From Solobacterium sp. (GTDB taxonomy: Bacteria; Bacillota_I; Bacilli_A; Erysipelotrichales; Erysipelotrichaceae), in contig JAFWEA010000018.1 of NCBI GenBank assembly GCA_017543005.1, positions 1-6,849 of the forward strand: DNA of 6,849 nucleotides. Direction: 5' to 3'. Below, in pieces: positions 1 through 6,735 of the stretch; the first letter of the stretch is position 1; each line of letters starts with the position of its first letter. The translations under genes were made by a program, and so were the position numbers. The notes beneath the pieces were generated by a model. That model had not been told where the DNA came from. It saw only the letters and a list, made by a program, of their open reading frames with translations, and did no database searches.

Positions 1-1
1 C

Positions 2-883
2 ATGATCCGCTGGATTGCCTGTGATTACTATGAAACCCCGCTGAGAAGCCAGCTGCTGTGGCTGCTGAAGTGCGGGATTGCGACCGGTCTTGGCATGGCC
101 ACCAAATGGACAGCCTGCTACAGTGCTGCCGGTCTCGCCGTGATCCTGTTTGCGGCCCTGTTTGTCCACTGGCGCAAGGCAGCCCGCTGTCCGGACCGGA
201 GTGAGCAGAAACAATTGAAACAGATCTTTACGAAGAACACGGTCACAACGATCCTGCTGTGCTTTGTCTTCTTCATCTTCATCCCGCTGGCTATTTATAT
301 CCTGGCCTACAGTTGGACACCGATCTGGCGGGATGGCTGGAGTGTGCTCAACGTATGGAATCATACGAAATACATGTACGACTACCACGTCAATCTCGAC
401 GCTACCCACCCGTATCAGAGCACCTGGTACATGTGGCTGCTCGATATCCGGCCGATCTGGTACTACTCGGGAACTTTCTTTGAAACCGTCCAGCATACCA
501 TTGCCTGCTTCAGCAATCCGATACTCTGCTGGTGCGGCTTCATCGCGGCCATTTACACAGGCATCTCCTGGTTCAGAAACAGATCCGAAGCAGCCTTTAT
601 CATCCTGGCCGGGTATCTTTCGGCCCTGCTGCCCTGGGTGGCGGTGGACCGGTGCGTATTTGCCTATCATTTCTATCCCACCAGCATGTTCATGTTCATG
701 GCCATGGTTTACATGTTCCGTCAATTGATCCGGAAAAAGCCTGTCTGGTCGAAGGTACTGACCGGCGTGCTGGTGCTGGCCGCCCTGGTCTTTGTGCTCT
801 ATCTGCCGATCACGACCGGGTTCGGTACATCCCTTAAATACATTCATATGCTGGAATGGCTGCCCAGCTGGTATTTCGGATAA
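2..883 (+). CDS. PMT/GT39-family membrane glycosyltransferase, C-terminal part (5' end outside window)
   Basis: Integral membrane glycosyltransferase of the protein O-mannosyltransferase (GT39) type. Enzymes of this family move a sugar from a polyprenyl-phosphate carrier to an acceptor on the outer face of the membrane. The 293 visible residues match the C-terminal half: a helix with GLGMATKW (residues 29-36), a TM segment near 82-103, an extracytoplasmic loop with HPYQSTWYMWLLDIRP (136-151), a TM near 172-190, then PWVAVDRCVFAYHFYP (211-226), and two final TMs near 225-240 and 252-270. The HPYxSxWxxW and PWxxxxRxxFxYHF patterns are hallmarks of the PMT C-terminal four-TM domain. The catalytic N-terminal loop with its acidic residues is not in the window. 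The first ATG at base 2 is probably an internal Met, because the frame is open to the window edge and family members are far longer. The stop overlaps the next start (TAATG), so the two are probably translationally coupled. The acceptor and sugar cannot be read from the sequence; a general phospholipid carrier-dependent glycosyltransferase is the alternative label. Confidence 0.85.
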   Translation: MIRWIACDYYETPLRSQLLWLLKCGIATGLGMATKWTACYSAAGLAVILFAALFVHWRKAARCPDRSEQKQLKQIFTKNTVTTILLCFVFFIFIPLAIYILAYSWTPIWRDGWSVLNVWNHTKYMYDYHVNLDATHPYQSTWYMWLLDIRPIWYYSGTFFETVQHTIACFSNPILCWCGFIAAIYTGISWFRNRSEAAFIILAGYLSALLPWVAVDRCVFAYHFYPTSMFMFMAMVYMFRQLIRKKPVWSKVLTGVLVLAALVFVLYLPITTGFGTSLKYIHMLEWLPSWYFG

Positions 884-2559
884 TGAAAGAGAAACGCGGA
901 AACAACCTGTTTTTCCTGCTCTATGCCATCGGACTGGCACTGCTGTTTGTGCTGCCATGGCTCATGAAGGATCAACTCGGTATTGAGCATGATACCTTCT
1001 TTCATCTTTCCCGGATTGAAGGCATGGCCCGCTCCCTGCAGGCCGGCCGCTTCCCGCCGTATATTTATCCGTACAAAAACAACGGTTTCGGCTATGCTGC
1101 ACCGCTTTTTTACTGCGACCTGTTCATGGTCCTGCCGGCCCTGCTGTATCTTGCCGGGGTGCCGCTTTCCTTCTGTTATCAGGGCTTTGTCTTCCTGGTA
1201 ACCGTCTGCACAGCCTATACAGCCGAGAAGCTGGCCTGGCGGCTGAGCCATGACCGCCGGGCTGCCCTGGTGACCGGGGCGGCATATTTGTTTGCCAATT
1301 ATCGGATCACAGATGCTTATGTGCGCAGTGCCTTGGGGGAACTGACCGCAATGATCTTTCTGCCGGTGCTGCTGTCGGCGCTGTATCTCCTGCTGGAAAA
1401 ACAGGATGAAAGCAGCGGGAAACTGCTCACATTGTCTTTATGCGGACTGATCTTTTCGCATAACCTGACATTCATCATGGCGGTGGTGCTGCTGTTAGTC
1501 TTCGTGGCTTTGTATCGGAAAAAGATTTCCCGACAGATCTGGCGGACCGGTTTCAACAGTGTCCTGAAAGCCTTTCTGTTAACGGCCTGGTTTACCCTGC
1601 CGATGATCGAGCAGCTTGCCAGCCAGCAGATGTATCTTTCCTGGTATGCCGGCGGCAGTGACCTGGCGGCGCATGCGCTGAAACTGTCACAGTACTTTGT
1701 CAACCGGACGGTCTTCGGCTACAGCGGCCTGCAGTACGGGCCGGACATGCAGATGACGGTCAACCCGGGATGGGAACTGATGCTTCTGCCGCCGCTCTGG
1801 CTCCTCTTCCGTCATCAGACAGAACATGCTGTCTTTATCAGAAGATGCCTGATGGCCGGCTTGGTTTGCCTGCTTCTGCCGCTGAAATACATTCCCTGGG
1901 ATTATCTGGTCTTCCTGCGGGTGCTGCAGTTTCCCTGGCGGCTGATGACCCTGGCCACCGTGCTGCTGACTGTGCCGCTGGCTGTGATGCTCTCCTGCCT
2001 GCCGAAGCAGCGCACCCTGCTGCAGTATGCCCTGCTGGGTATCATCCTGACCGAGGGCTGCCTGCATGTGCTGCCGGTGCTGGACCGGTCATTTACCATC
2101 GATTCATCCACGCAGTATGCCGATATCACGGAAGGCAGACTGACCGATCCGTACTACTCAGCCACGTACATGCGTGTCGAGCTGGCCGGCGGGGATTATA
2201 TCCCGATCGGTTCCCCGGACTTCCGCGGTTTTGAACCGGTGATCCGGGATGAAGCCGGATATGATGTCGGTATCCCGTACACCCGCTCCTATGACAGCCT
2301 CATATTTACCATGACCGATGAAACCGGCACCTACCTTCTGCCGGTTATCTGGTACAAAGGCTGGCAGGTATACAAGGACAATGAAGCCTTGCCGACGCAG
2401 GCAGGTCAATACCGGCTGGTCAGCTTTGAAACAGCCGGGCCGGGAACGTATACCTGCCGCTACACCGGTACATTGATACAGAAAACAAGTCTTGCCCTGT
2501 CACTTTTCAGCGTGGCCGCCCTCATTCTGCTGAAACGGCGGCGCCCGGCGGCAGTATAA
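883..2559 (+). CDS. Polytopic PTPS-related / YfhO-like membrane protein, probable GT-C-type glycosyltransferase
   Basis: A 558-residue polytopic membrane protein resembling the family annotated as '6-pyruvoyl-tetrahydropterin synthase-related membrane protein', and more distantly YfhO. Visible parts: a first TM (residues 9-28), then an extracytoplasmic loop with IEHDTFFHLSRIEGMA (34-49) and GRFPPYIYPYKNNGFGYAAP (55-74), about eight further hydrophobic segments up to about 395, the motif QFPWR (349-353), a soluble beta-rich outer domain (about 400-530, with WYKGWQVYKDN at 490-500), and a final TM (535-550) ending in KRRR. The H36/D37 pair in the first loop sits where GT-C enzymes carry catalytic acidic residues; that role is inference. 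The name refers to database history, and no pterin chemistry is expected. I chose ATG 883 because it overlaps the upstream stop as TAATG and gives a normal charged N-terminus (MKEKR). An in-frame ATG at 856 would add nine residues and has no better ribosome site. The gene ends in tandem TAA TAA. The likely role is surface glycan or glycolipid assembly with its neighbours; the substrate is unknown. Confidence 0.8.
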   Translation: MKEKRGNNLFFLLYAIGLALLFVLPWLMKDQLGIEHDTFFHLSRIEGMARSLQAGRFPPYIYPYKNNGFGYAAPLFYCDLFMVLPALLYLAGVPLSFCYQGFVFLVTVCTAYTAEKLAWRLSHDRRAALVTGAAYLFANYRITDAYVRSALGELTAMIFLPVLLSALYLLLEKQDESSGKLLTLSLCGLIFSHNLTFIMAVVLLLVFVALYRKKISRQIWRTGFNSVLKAFLLTAWFTLPMIEQLASQQMYLSWYAGGSDLAAHALKLSQYFVNRTVFGYSGLQYGPDMQMTVNPGWELMLLPPLWLLFRHQTEHAVFIRRCLMAGLVCLLLPLKYIPWDYLVFLRVLQFPWRLMTLATVLLTVPLAVMLSCLPKQRTLLQYALLGIILTEGCLHVLPVLDRSFTIDSSTQYADITEGRLTDPYYSATYMRVELAGGDYIPIGSPDFRGFEPVIRDEAGYDVGIPYTRSYDSLIFTMTDETGTYLLPVIWYKGWQVYKDNEALPTQAGQYRLVSFETAGPGTYTCRYTGTLIQKTSLALSLFSVAALILLKRRRPAAV

Positions 2560-2560
2560 T
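2555..2560 (+). promoter_or_regulatory. Possible -10 box of an internal, leaderless promoter for the GH2 gene
   Basis: A perfect TATAAT lies exactly 6 bp before the ATG at 2567, so a sigma-A start would fall on the A of the start codon. No Shine-Dalgarno sequence is present in the 20 bp upstream. The -35 region is poor: the best match is CTGAAA at 2530-2535, with a long 19-bp spacer. The hexamer also arises trivially from the last Val codon and the stop codon of the upstream gene (GTA TAA T), so chance is a serious alternative. Confidence 0.35.
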
Positions 2561-2566
2561 AACTCT

Positions 2567-5143
2567 ATGAAAAAAAGAAGACGTCTCAGAAAATCTGCAG
2601 TGCTTATCATCCTGCTGATCGCGGTCCTGATTTCAGCCGCCCTGTTTTTCCTGCTGCATAAACCGGCCCCGGTGCCTTATGCGGCCAGTGTGCGCGATGT
2701 GAACTTCGATCAGGACTGGCTGTTTACCCTGGCTGATCCTCAGGATGGTGCTGATCCGGCTCTGGATGACAGCAGCTGGCAGAGTGTCACCCTGCCCCAT
2801 GACTGGGCCATCACTCAGTCCTTCACCACGGCCGGGGAGGCAGAAAGCGGCTTCCTGCCCGGCGGCATCGGCTGGTACCGGCGCCATTTCACGGTTCCGG
2901 AAGAATGGCAGGACCAGGAAATCATTCTGGATTTCGGCGGCATCTACATGAACTGCGACGTCTATGTCAACGGTGCGAAACTGGCCTATCATCCCTATGG
3001 CTATACTTCGTTTGCGATTGACTTGAGCGATCATCTGAACATGGAGGGCGACAATGTGATTGCCGTGCGGGTGGATCATTCCGTTGCCAGCAGCCGGTGG
3101 TATTCCGGCAGCGGCATCTTCCGCCACGTGACCATATCCGCCCTGAACCCGGTCCATATCGGCCGCTATGGCATCAAACTGACCAACGATGCAAACACTG
3201 CCCTGCAGGCTGAGATCACCCTGGATAATCACAGCGGTAAAGATCATAAAACCGAAATCGTATGCCGCCTGCGGACTCCGGACGGGAAAACCGCAGCCGA
3301 AGCCACGCAGGACAGTTTTGCCGCAAAGACAAACAATCCATCCGTCTGCACATTGACCCTGATCCCGGATGATATCCGGCTCTGGAGTCCGGATGACCCG
3401 TATCTCTATACGGTTGAAACCGATGTGCTCTCCGACGGGCAGCTGCTGGATCATACGGAAACACCCTTCGGGTTCCGTGAGACTTCCTTTGATCCAAGCA
3501 GCGGCTTCACGCTCAACGGTCAGTCCATGAAACTGCAGGGCGTCTGCCTGCACCATGATCAGGGTGCCCTCGGGGCAGTGGAAGATGAAACCGCCCTGGC
3601 CAGACAGCTAGATCTGTTAAAGGACATGGGCGTCAATGCCATCCGTTCCACCCACAATCCGGCTTCCGATACCCTGCGGCGGCTGTGTGATGAAAAAGGC
3701 TTCCTGCTGATTGAGGAAGCGTTCGATACCTGGCTCTATTCCAAAAACGGCAACTTCTATGACTACGGTGTCATCTTCAAACAGGAGATCGCCGCAGACA
3801 ACACGATCCTCGGGACATCCGAAGGCGAACTCTGGGCCGAGTATGATGTGCGCGAAATGGTGCGCCGGGCCCGCAGCAGCCCTTCCGTTCTGGCCTGGTC
3901 CATCGGCAATGAGCTGATGAACAACCATGGCGGCGATACCTCGGAATATCCCTACTGGGCTGAAGAGATCACAAAGTGGATTCTGGCCGAGGACAGCAGC
4001 CGGCCGGTCACCGTCGGGGACAACAACACACTGGAACAGAGTGCGCATCACACCGCATTGGATGAAACCCTGGCCGCCAACAACGGCATCATCGGTCTCA
4101 ACTATGCCCATGACAGCCAGTATGACAGCATCCACGCCAATCATCCGGAATGGTGCCTGTATGGTTCGGAAACCGCTTCGGCCTATTCTTCCCGCAGCAC
4201 CTGGTACACCGACGGCATTGACCGCCGGGCCTATGAAATTACTTCGTATGACAACGCGTATGTCGAATGGGGCAGCAGCGCGGAACAGGCCTGGAAGGAT
4301 ATCATCACCCGTGATTACGTGGCCGGGGAATTCATCTGGACCGGCTTCGACTACATCGGTGAGCCGGAACCCTGGAACGGGCATGGCACCGGGTCGGTCA
4401 GCGGGGATCAGCCGCTGCCGAAATCATCCTACTTCGGCGTCATCGATACCGCCGGCTTTGTGAAGGATTCCTATTACTTCTACCGCAGCCAGTGGAACCG
4501 GAATGATACAACCCTGCATATCCTGCCGGACTGGAATGAAGAAGATATCATGATCAATCCTGACGGCATGGTCAAAGTCATCGTCTACAGCAATGCCCCA
4601 TCCGTCGAACTGTTCCTGAACGGGGAATCGCTGGGCCGCAAGACCTATGAAACAAAAACAACCGCCCTGGGTTATACCTGGCGGGAATGCGAAGGCCATC
4701 TGTATTACACCTGGAATGTCCCGTATACGTCGGGCACCCTGCAGGCTATCGGCTATGATGATAACGGTCAGAAGATTGAGAATACCACCGGCCGCAGCAC
4801 CGTCAGTACATACGGCACACCGGCTGTCCTGGTGCTGAACCAGACCACTCCGGCTGTCGAAAACAAGCCGGTCTATGTAGAAATCATCCTGCAGGACGAA
4901 GCCGGCAATGAATGTACAGGTGCCGCAGACCACCTGCAGATCAGCGCAGAAGGTGCAGTGATCCTGGGCACCGACAATGGTGATCCGGCAGATATCGACC
5001 GCTATGTACCGGAAGATCCATACTATGCCGAACGGAATCTCTTCCGAGGGCATGCCCTGGTCATCCTGCAGAAAACCGGCACAGATGCCATCATCCGCGT
5101 CAGCACCGGCAATCTTCAGGCGGAATTATCCCTGAAAGAGTAA
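2567..5143 (+). CDS. Membrane-anchored GH2 beta-galactosidase, BgaA-like
   Basis: Exo-acting glycoside hydrolase family 2 enzyme, most likely a beta-galactosidase (EC 3.2.1.23), held outside the cell. The 858 residues read as: basic N-terminus (MKKRRRLRK) and one TM (11-30) without a lipobox, hence a signal-anchor or signal peptide; sugar-binding jelly roll (about 45-195); Ig-like domain (197-305); TIM barrel (about 312-640); DUF4982-like domain (about 660-735); C-terminal GH2 Ig-like domain (about 750-855). Predicted acid/base is E449 in WSIGNE and nucleophile is E535 in YGSETAS. From memory, the catalytic part closely resembles Streptococcus pneumoniae BgaA: QGVxxHHDQGxLGAV, IRSTHNPA, SKNGN, WTGFDYIGEPEPWNG, YFGVIDTAGFVKDSYYFY. 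BgaA frees galactose from beta-1,4-linked host glycans. Unlike BgaA this protein has no C-terminal carbohydrate-binding modules or LPXTG sorting signal. Its gene starts 7 bp after the preceding stop, so it probably shares that operon, and an internal promoter is possible. No Shine-Dalgarno is visible. Another beta-glycosidase specificity (for example beta-glucuronidase) is less likely given the motif match. Confidence 0.93.
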   Translation: MKKRRRLRKSAVLIILLIAVLISAALFFLLHKPAPVPYAASVRDVNFDQDWLFTLADPQDGADPALDDSSWQSVTLPHDWAITQSFTTAGEAESGFLPGGIGWYRRHFTVPEEWQDQEIILDFGGIYMNCDVYVNGAKLAYHPYGYTSFAIDLSDHLNMEGDNVIAVRVDHSVASSRWYSGSGIFRHVTISALNPVHIGRYGIKLTNDANTALQAEITLDNHSGKDHKTEIVCRLRTPDGKTAAEATQDSFAAKTNNPSVCTLTLIPDDIRLWSPDDPYLYTVETDVLSDGQLLDHTETPFGFRETSFDPSSGFTLNGQSMKLQGVCLHHDQGALGAVEDETALARQLDLLKDMGVNAIRSTHNPASDTLRRLCDEKGFLLIEEAFDTWLYSKNGNFYDYGVIFKQEIAADNTILGTSEGELWAEYDVREMVRRARSSPSVLAWSIGNELMNNHGGDTSEYPYWAEEITKWILAEDSSRPVTVGDNNTLEQSAHHTALDETLAANNGIIGLNYAHDSQYDSIHANHPEWCLYGSETASAYSSRSTWYTDGIDRRAYEITSYDNAYVEWGSSAEQAWKDIITRDYVAGEFIWTGFDYIGEPEPWNGHGTGSVSGDQPLPKSSYFGVIDTAGFVKDSYYFYRSQWNRNDTTLHILPDWNEEDIMINPDGMVKVIVYSNAPSVELFLNGESLGRKTYETKTTALGYTWRECEGHLYYTWNVPYTSGTLQAIGYDDNGQKIENTTGRSTVSTYGTPAVLVLNQTTPAVENKPVYVEIILQDEAGNECTGAADHLQISAEGAVILGTDNGDPADIDRYVPEDPYYAERNLFRGHALVILQKTGTDAIIRVSTGNLQAELSLKE

Positions 5144-5171
5144 ATGCTGTTCCCTCGAACAGCATTTTTTT
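5142..5171 (+). terminator. Rho-independent terminator after the GH2 gene
   Basis: A perfect 10-bp stem (AAATGCTGTT at 5142-5151, AACAGCATTT at 5158-5167) with the six-base loop CCCTCG is followed directly by Ts, giving a run of seven (5165-5171). It begins inside the GH2 stop codon and ends the three-gene plus-strand operon. Read from the minus strand the same stem has only three Ts, all within the stem, so it is probably a weak terminator for the converging lysozyme gene. Confidence 0.9.
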
Positions 5172-5172
5172 C

Positions 5173-6660
5173 TTATTCCCCGTACAGGCTTCTGGCCGTC
5201 TGGCCGGCCCGGTCAGCCAGGTATTCACCGCTGACTTCATAGCTCATACCGAAGACCCAGGCCGCATCATACGCCCCGTCGGCACTGTCGGCTACCCCCT
5301 GCAGCTGGGACAGGACACCGGAATAAGCTCCGTTGAGTTCCATGTTCATGAACTGCAGCTGGCCGGCAATCGTCGTATAGTCCAGCCCGTTGGCCCCGCA
5401 CCAGTTCATCAGGTTCTCATAGCGGCCCCCGCCCCACTGGCATAAACCGTAGTATCCGGCCGGATTGAAGGCCTGCGGGTTGCAGGAAGACTCATGACGC
5501 ATATGGGCCACAATGCCGCAGGCGGCTGCCCGGTTGAGTCCCATTGTCCCGGTGATGTAATTCATAATCTGTTCCTGGGCGCTGCCGCCGGATAGATTCA
5601 CGGCCGGGGCCTGGGTCGGTGCCGGGGTTTCAGGCTGCGGCTGTGGGGTTGAAACCGGAGTAGGTTCCGGGGTTTTCTCCGCTTCCTTAACGGTCACCGT
5701 AAAGACCGCAGAGCTCTCATTGCCGGCCTTGTCCATAGCGCTCACTGTTACACTGTAGACACCGCTGCGGCGCACATCAATGCCGCCCTTGACACTGTAG
5801 GTGCCCGGCGTCAGGGTATCGCTGTATGGCAGGGTGCCGTCGGTTTCGTCCGCAATCGAGATGATATTGTCATCAATCCCGTAAGTCTCCCCCTGCATGA
5901 TTTCCACCTGCAGGAACTTCAGCTGGATGACCGGCGGGGTTGTGTCGGTTTCTTCTTCCGGTTCGGCGGTCGGCGTTGGGGTCGCTTCCGGTTTCTTTGT
6001 CCCGGTAACGGTGACCTGGCAGTCTTCCTGTGTCCTCAGACCGTTCTGATCCGTTGCGATGATTGTCACATCATAGTTGCCCGGCTCTTCCGGATCCAGC
6101 TCGCTCACGGCTGTCCATGTACCTGCTTTTTCTTCCGGATCATAAGGCAATGGCCCGTCTACCGGATCGCTCACCTCTTTGACACAGCTTTCCGGATCAA
6201 AGGCCTCTCCCACCGGCAGTTCAATTGCCTCTTCTCTCAAAATGATGACCGGGGCGGCAGTATCCTGAATGCTCACCATGACCGTAAAATCCTGTGTCAT
6301 TGTTTCACTGTCTGCCGGCTTCAGCGACACGGTAAACACCGCTTTCTGCCAGCCGGTCTTCATCATGTCCGGTGCGCTTTTGACCGTCAGTTCGCCGTTA
6401 TGCGTCACCACAACCTGATCCGGATCAAATACCGCGCCGTATTCCTGCACCGGGGTCAGACGGGTTTCGAATTGAATCTCCGCCGGCTCTGCCGTTTCCT
6501 TTGCAAGCTGTGGCAGGAACTGTTCATACAGCCGGAAATACCAGACCGCACCTGCGGCGGCAGCCAGCAGGAAAAGCAGGACCAGCCAGGGCCAGCGCGT
6601 TTTCTTCTTCGGCATGATGACGGCCGTCTGAAGGCCATCGGTTTTTTCCGGATTACTCAT
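5173..6660 (-). CDS. Membrane-anchored cell-wall hydrolase: Ig-like repeats plus phage-tail-lysozyme-like domain
   Basis: Probable extracytoplasmic peptidoglycan hydrolase of 495 residues. Order of parts: short cytoplasmic basic tail, TM at about 23-42 (WPWLVLLFLLAAAAGAVWYF), three Ig-like domains (about 60-132; 133-220 opening DTAAPVI; 240-325 opening DTTPPVI and carrying ADETDGTLPYSD), a Thr/Pro/Glu linker at 222-241, a second Thr/Pro/Gln linker at 328-353, and a C-terminal lysozyme-like domain (358-495). The last domain resembles the Phage_lysozyme2 / phage tail lysozyme family: IVAHMRHESSCNP with candidate catalytic E390, then GYYGLCQWGGGR (402-413) and a Q434/E441 helix. No phage genes surround it, so a host surface enzyme is more likely than a tail protein. 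Domains 2 and 3 look like DUF5011-type repeats. The start is uncertain: ATG 6660 sits just after a good promoter; ATG 6615 (MPKKKTRW) would give 480 residues; the longer TTG 6696 frame overlaps the promoter. None has a Shine-Dalgarno. It may act in wall remodelling, separation or competitor lysis; which is unknown. Confidence 0.85.
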   Translation of the reverse strand: MSNPEKTDGLQTAVIMPKKKTRWPWLVLLFLLAAAAGAVWYFRLYEQFLPQLAKETAEPAEIQFETRLTPVQEYGAVFDPDQVVVTHNGELTVKSAPDMMKTGWQKAVFTVSLKPADSETMTQDFTVMVSIQDTAAPVIILREEAIELPVGEAFDPESCVKEVSDPVDGPLPYDPEEKAGTWTAVSELDPEEPGNYDVTIIATDQNGLRTQEDCQVTVTGTKKPEATPTPTAEPEEETDTTPPVIQLKFLQVEIMQGETYGIDDNIISIADETDGTLPYSDTLTPGTYSVKGGIDVRRSGVYSVTVSAMDKAGNESSAVFTVTVKEAEKTPEPTPVSTPQPQPETPAPTQAPAVNLSGGSAQEQIMNYITGTMGLNRAAACGIVAHMRHESSCNPQAFNPAGYYGLCQWGGGRYENLMNWCGANGLDYTTIAGQLQFMNMELNGAYSGVLSQLQGVADSADGAYDAAWVFGMSYEVSGEYLADRAGQTARSLYGE

Positions 6661-6667
6661 CCATAAA

Positions 6668-6696
6668 ATAGTAACAGGATTCCCATACACTGGCAA
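6668..6696 (-). promoter_or_regulatory. Sigma-A-type promoter for the lysozyme gene, extended -10
   Basis: Reading the minus strand, TTGCCA (6696-6691, five of six to the -35 consensus) is followed by a 17-bp spacer and TACTAT (6673-6668, four of six to the -10 consensus). A TG one base before the -10 matches an extended -10. The predicted transcription start is 6661 or 6660, next to or on the ATG at 6660, so the message would be leaderless or nearly so. If translation starts at 6615 instead, the leader would be about 45 bases. The position directly after the pheT terminator supports a separate transcription unit. Confidence 0.65.
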
Positions 6697-6704
6697 ACCG
6701 CATG

Positions 6705-6732
6705 ATAAAAGAGGCTCATTGGCCTCTTTTAT
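6705..6732 (-). terminator. Rho-independent terminator after the probable pheT
   Basis: A perfect 11-bp stem (ATAAAAGAGGC at 6705-6715, GCCTCTTTTAT at 6722-6732) surrounds a six-base loop. On the minus strand it begins three bases after the stop codon at 6736 and ends in CCTCTTTTAT, giving a short T tract. The A/T-symmetric stem could also stop plus-strand transcription. It separates the tRNA-synthetase operon from the lysozyme gene. Confidence 0.85.
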
Positions 6733-6735
6733 GTT

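Noticed and set aside
2..4. ATG at base 2 as the true start of the first gene
   Set aside because: The frame is open to the window edge and the visible protein covers only the C-terminal half of a PMT-type enzyme, so this is almost certainly an internal Met.
856..882. Upstream in-frame ATG for the second gene
   Set aside because: It would add nine residues and overlap the previous gene by 28 bases, with no better ribosome site; the TAATG overlap at 883 is the more usual coupled start.
2633..5053. Long open frames on the minus strand opposite the GH2 gene (2633-3556, 3617-4384, 4424-5053)
   Set aside because: They all lie in the frame whose codons are the exact complements of the GH2 codons, so they stay open simply because GH2 rarely uses TTA, CTA or TCA. 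The gaps fall where such codons occur (CTA and TTA near 3610, TCA near 4426). No known protein features are visible in the translations.
5602..5679. Repetitive tract that could be a DNA repeat or recombination site
   Set aside because: The repetition comes from Thr/Pro/Gln codons in a linker; there is no fixed repeat unit or inverted flanks.
6400..6666. 88-codon plus-strand frame opposite the lysozyme N-terminus
   Set aside because: It overlaps a well-supported gene and its promoter region, and its translation has no recognisable domain or signal.
6661..6696. TTG start extending the lysozyme gene by 12 residues
   Set aside because: The TTG coincides with the -35 element of a good promoter, so it would probably not be transcribed from it, and it lacks a ribosome site.
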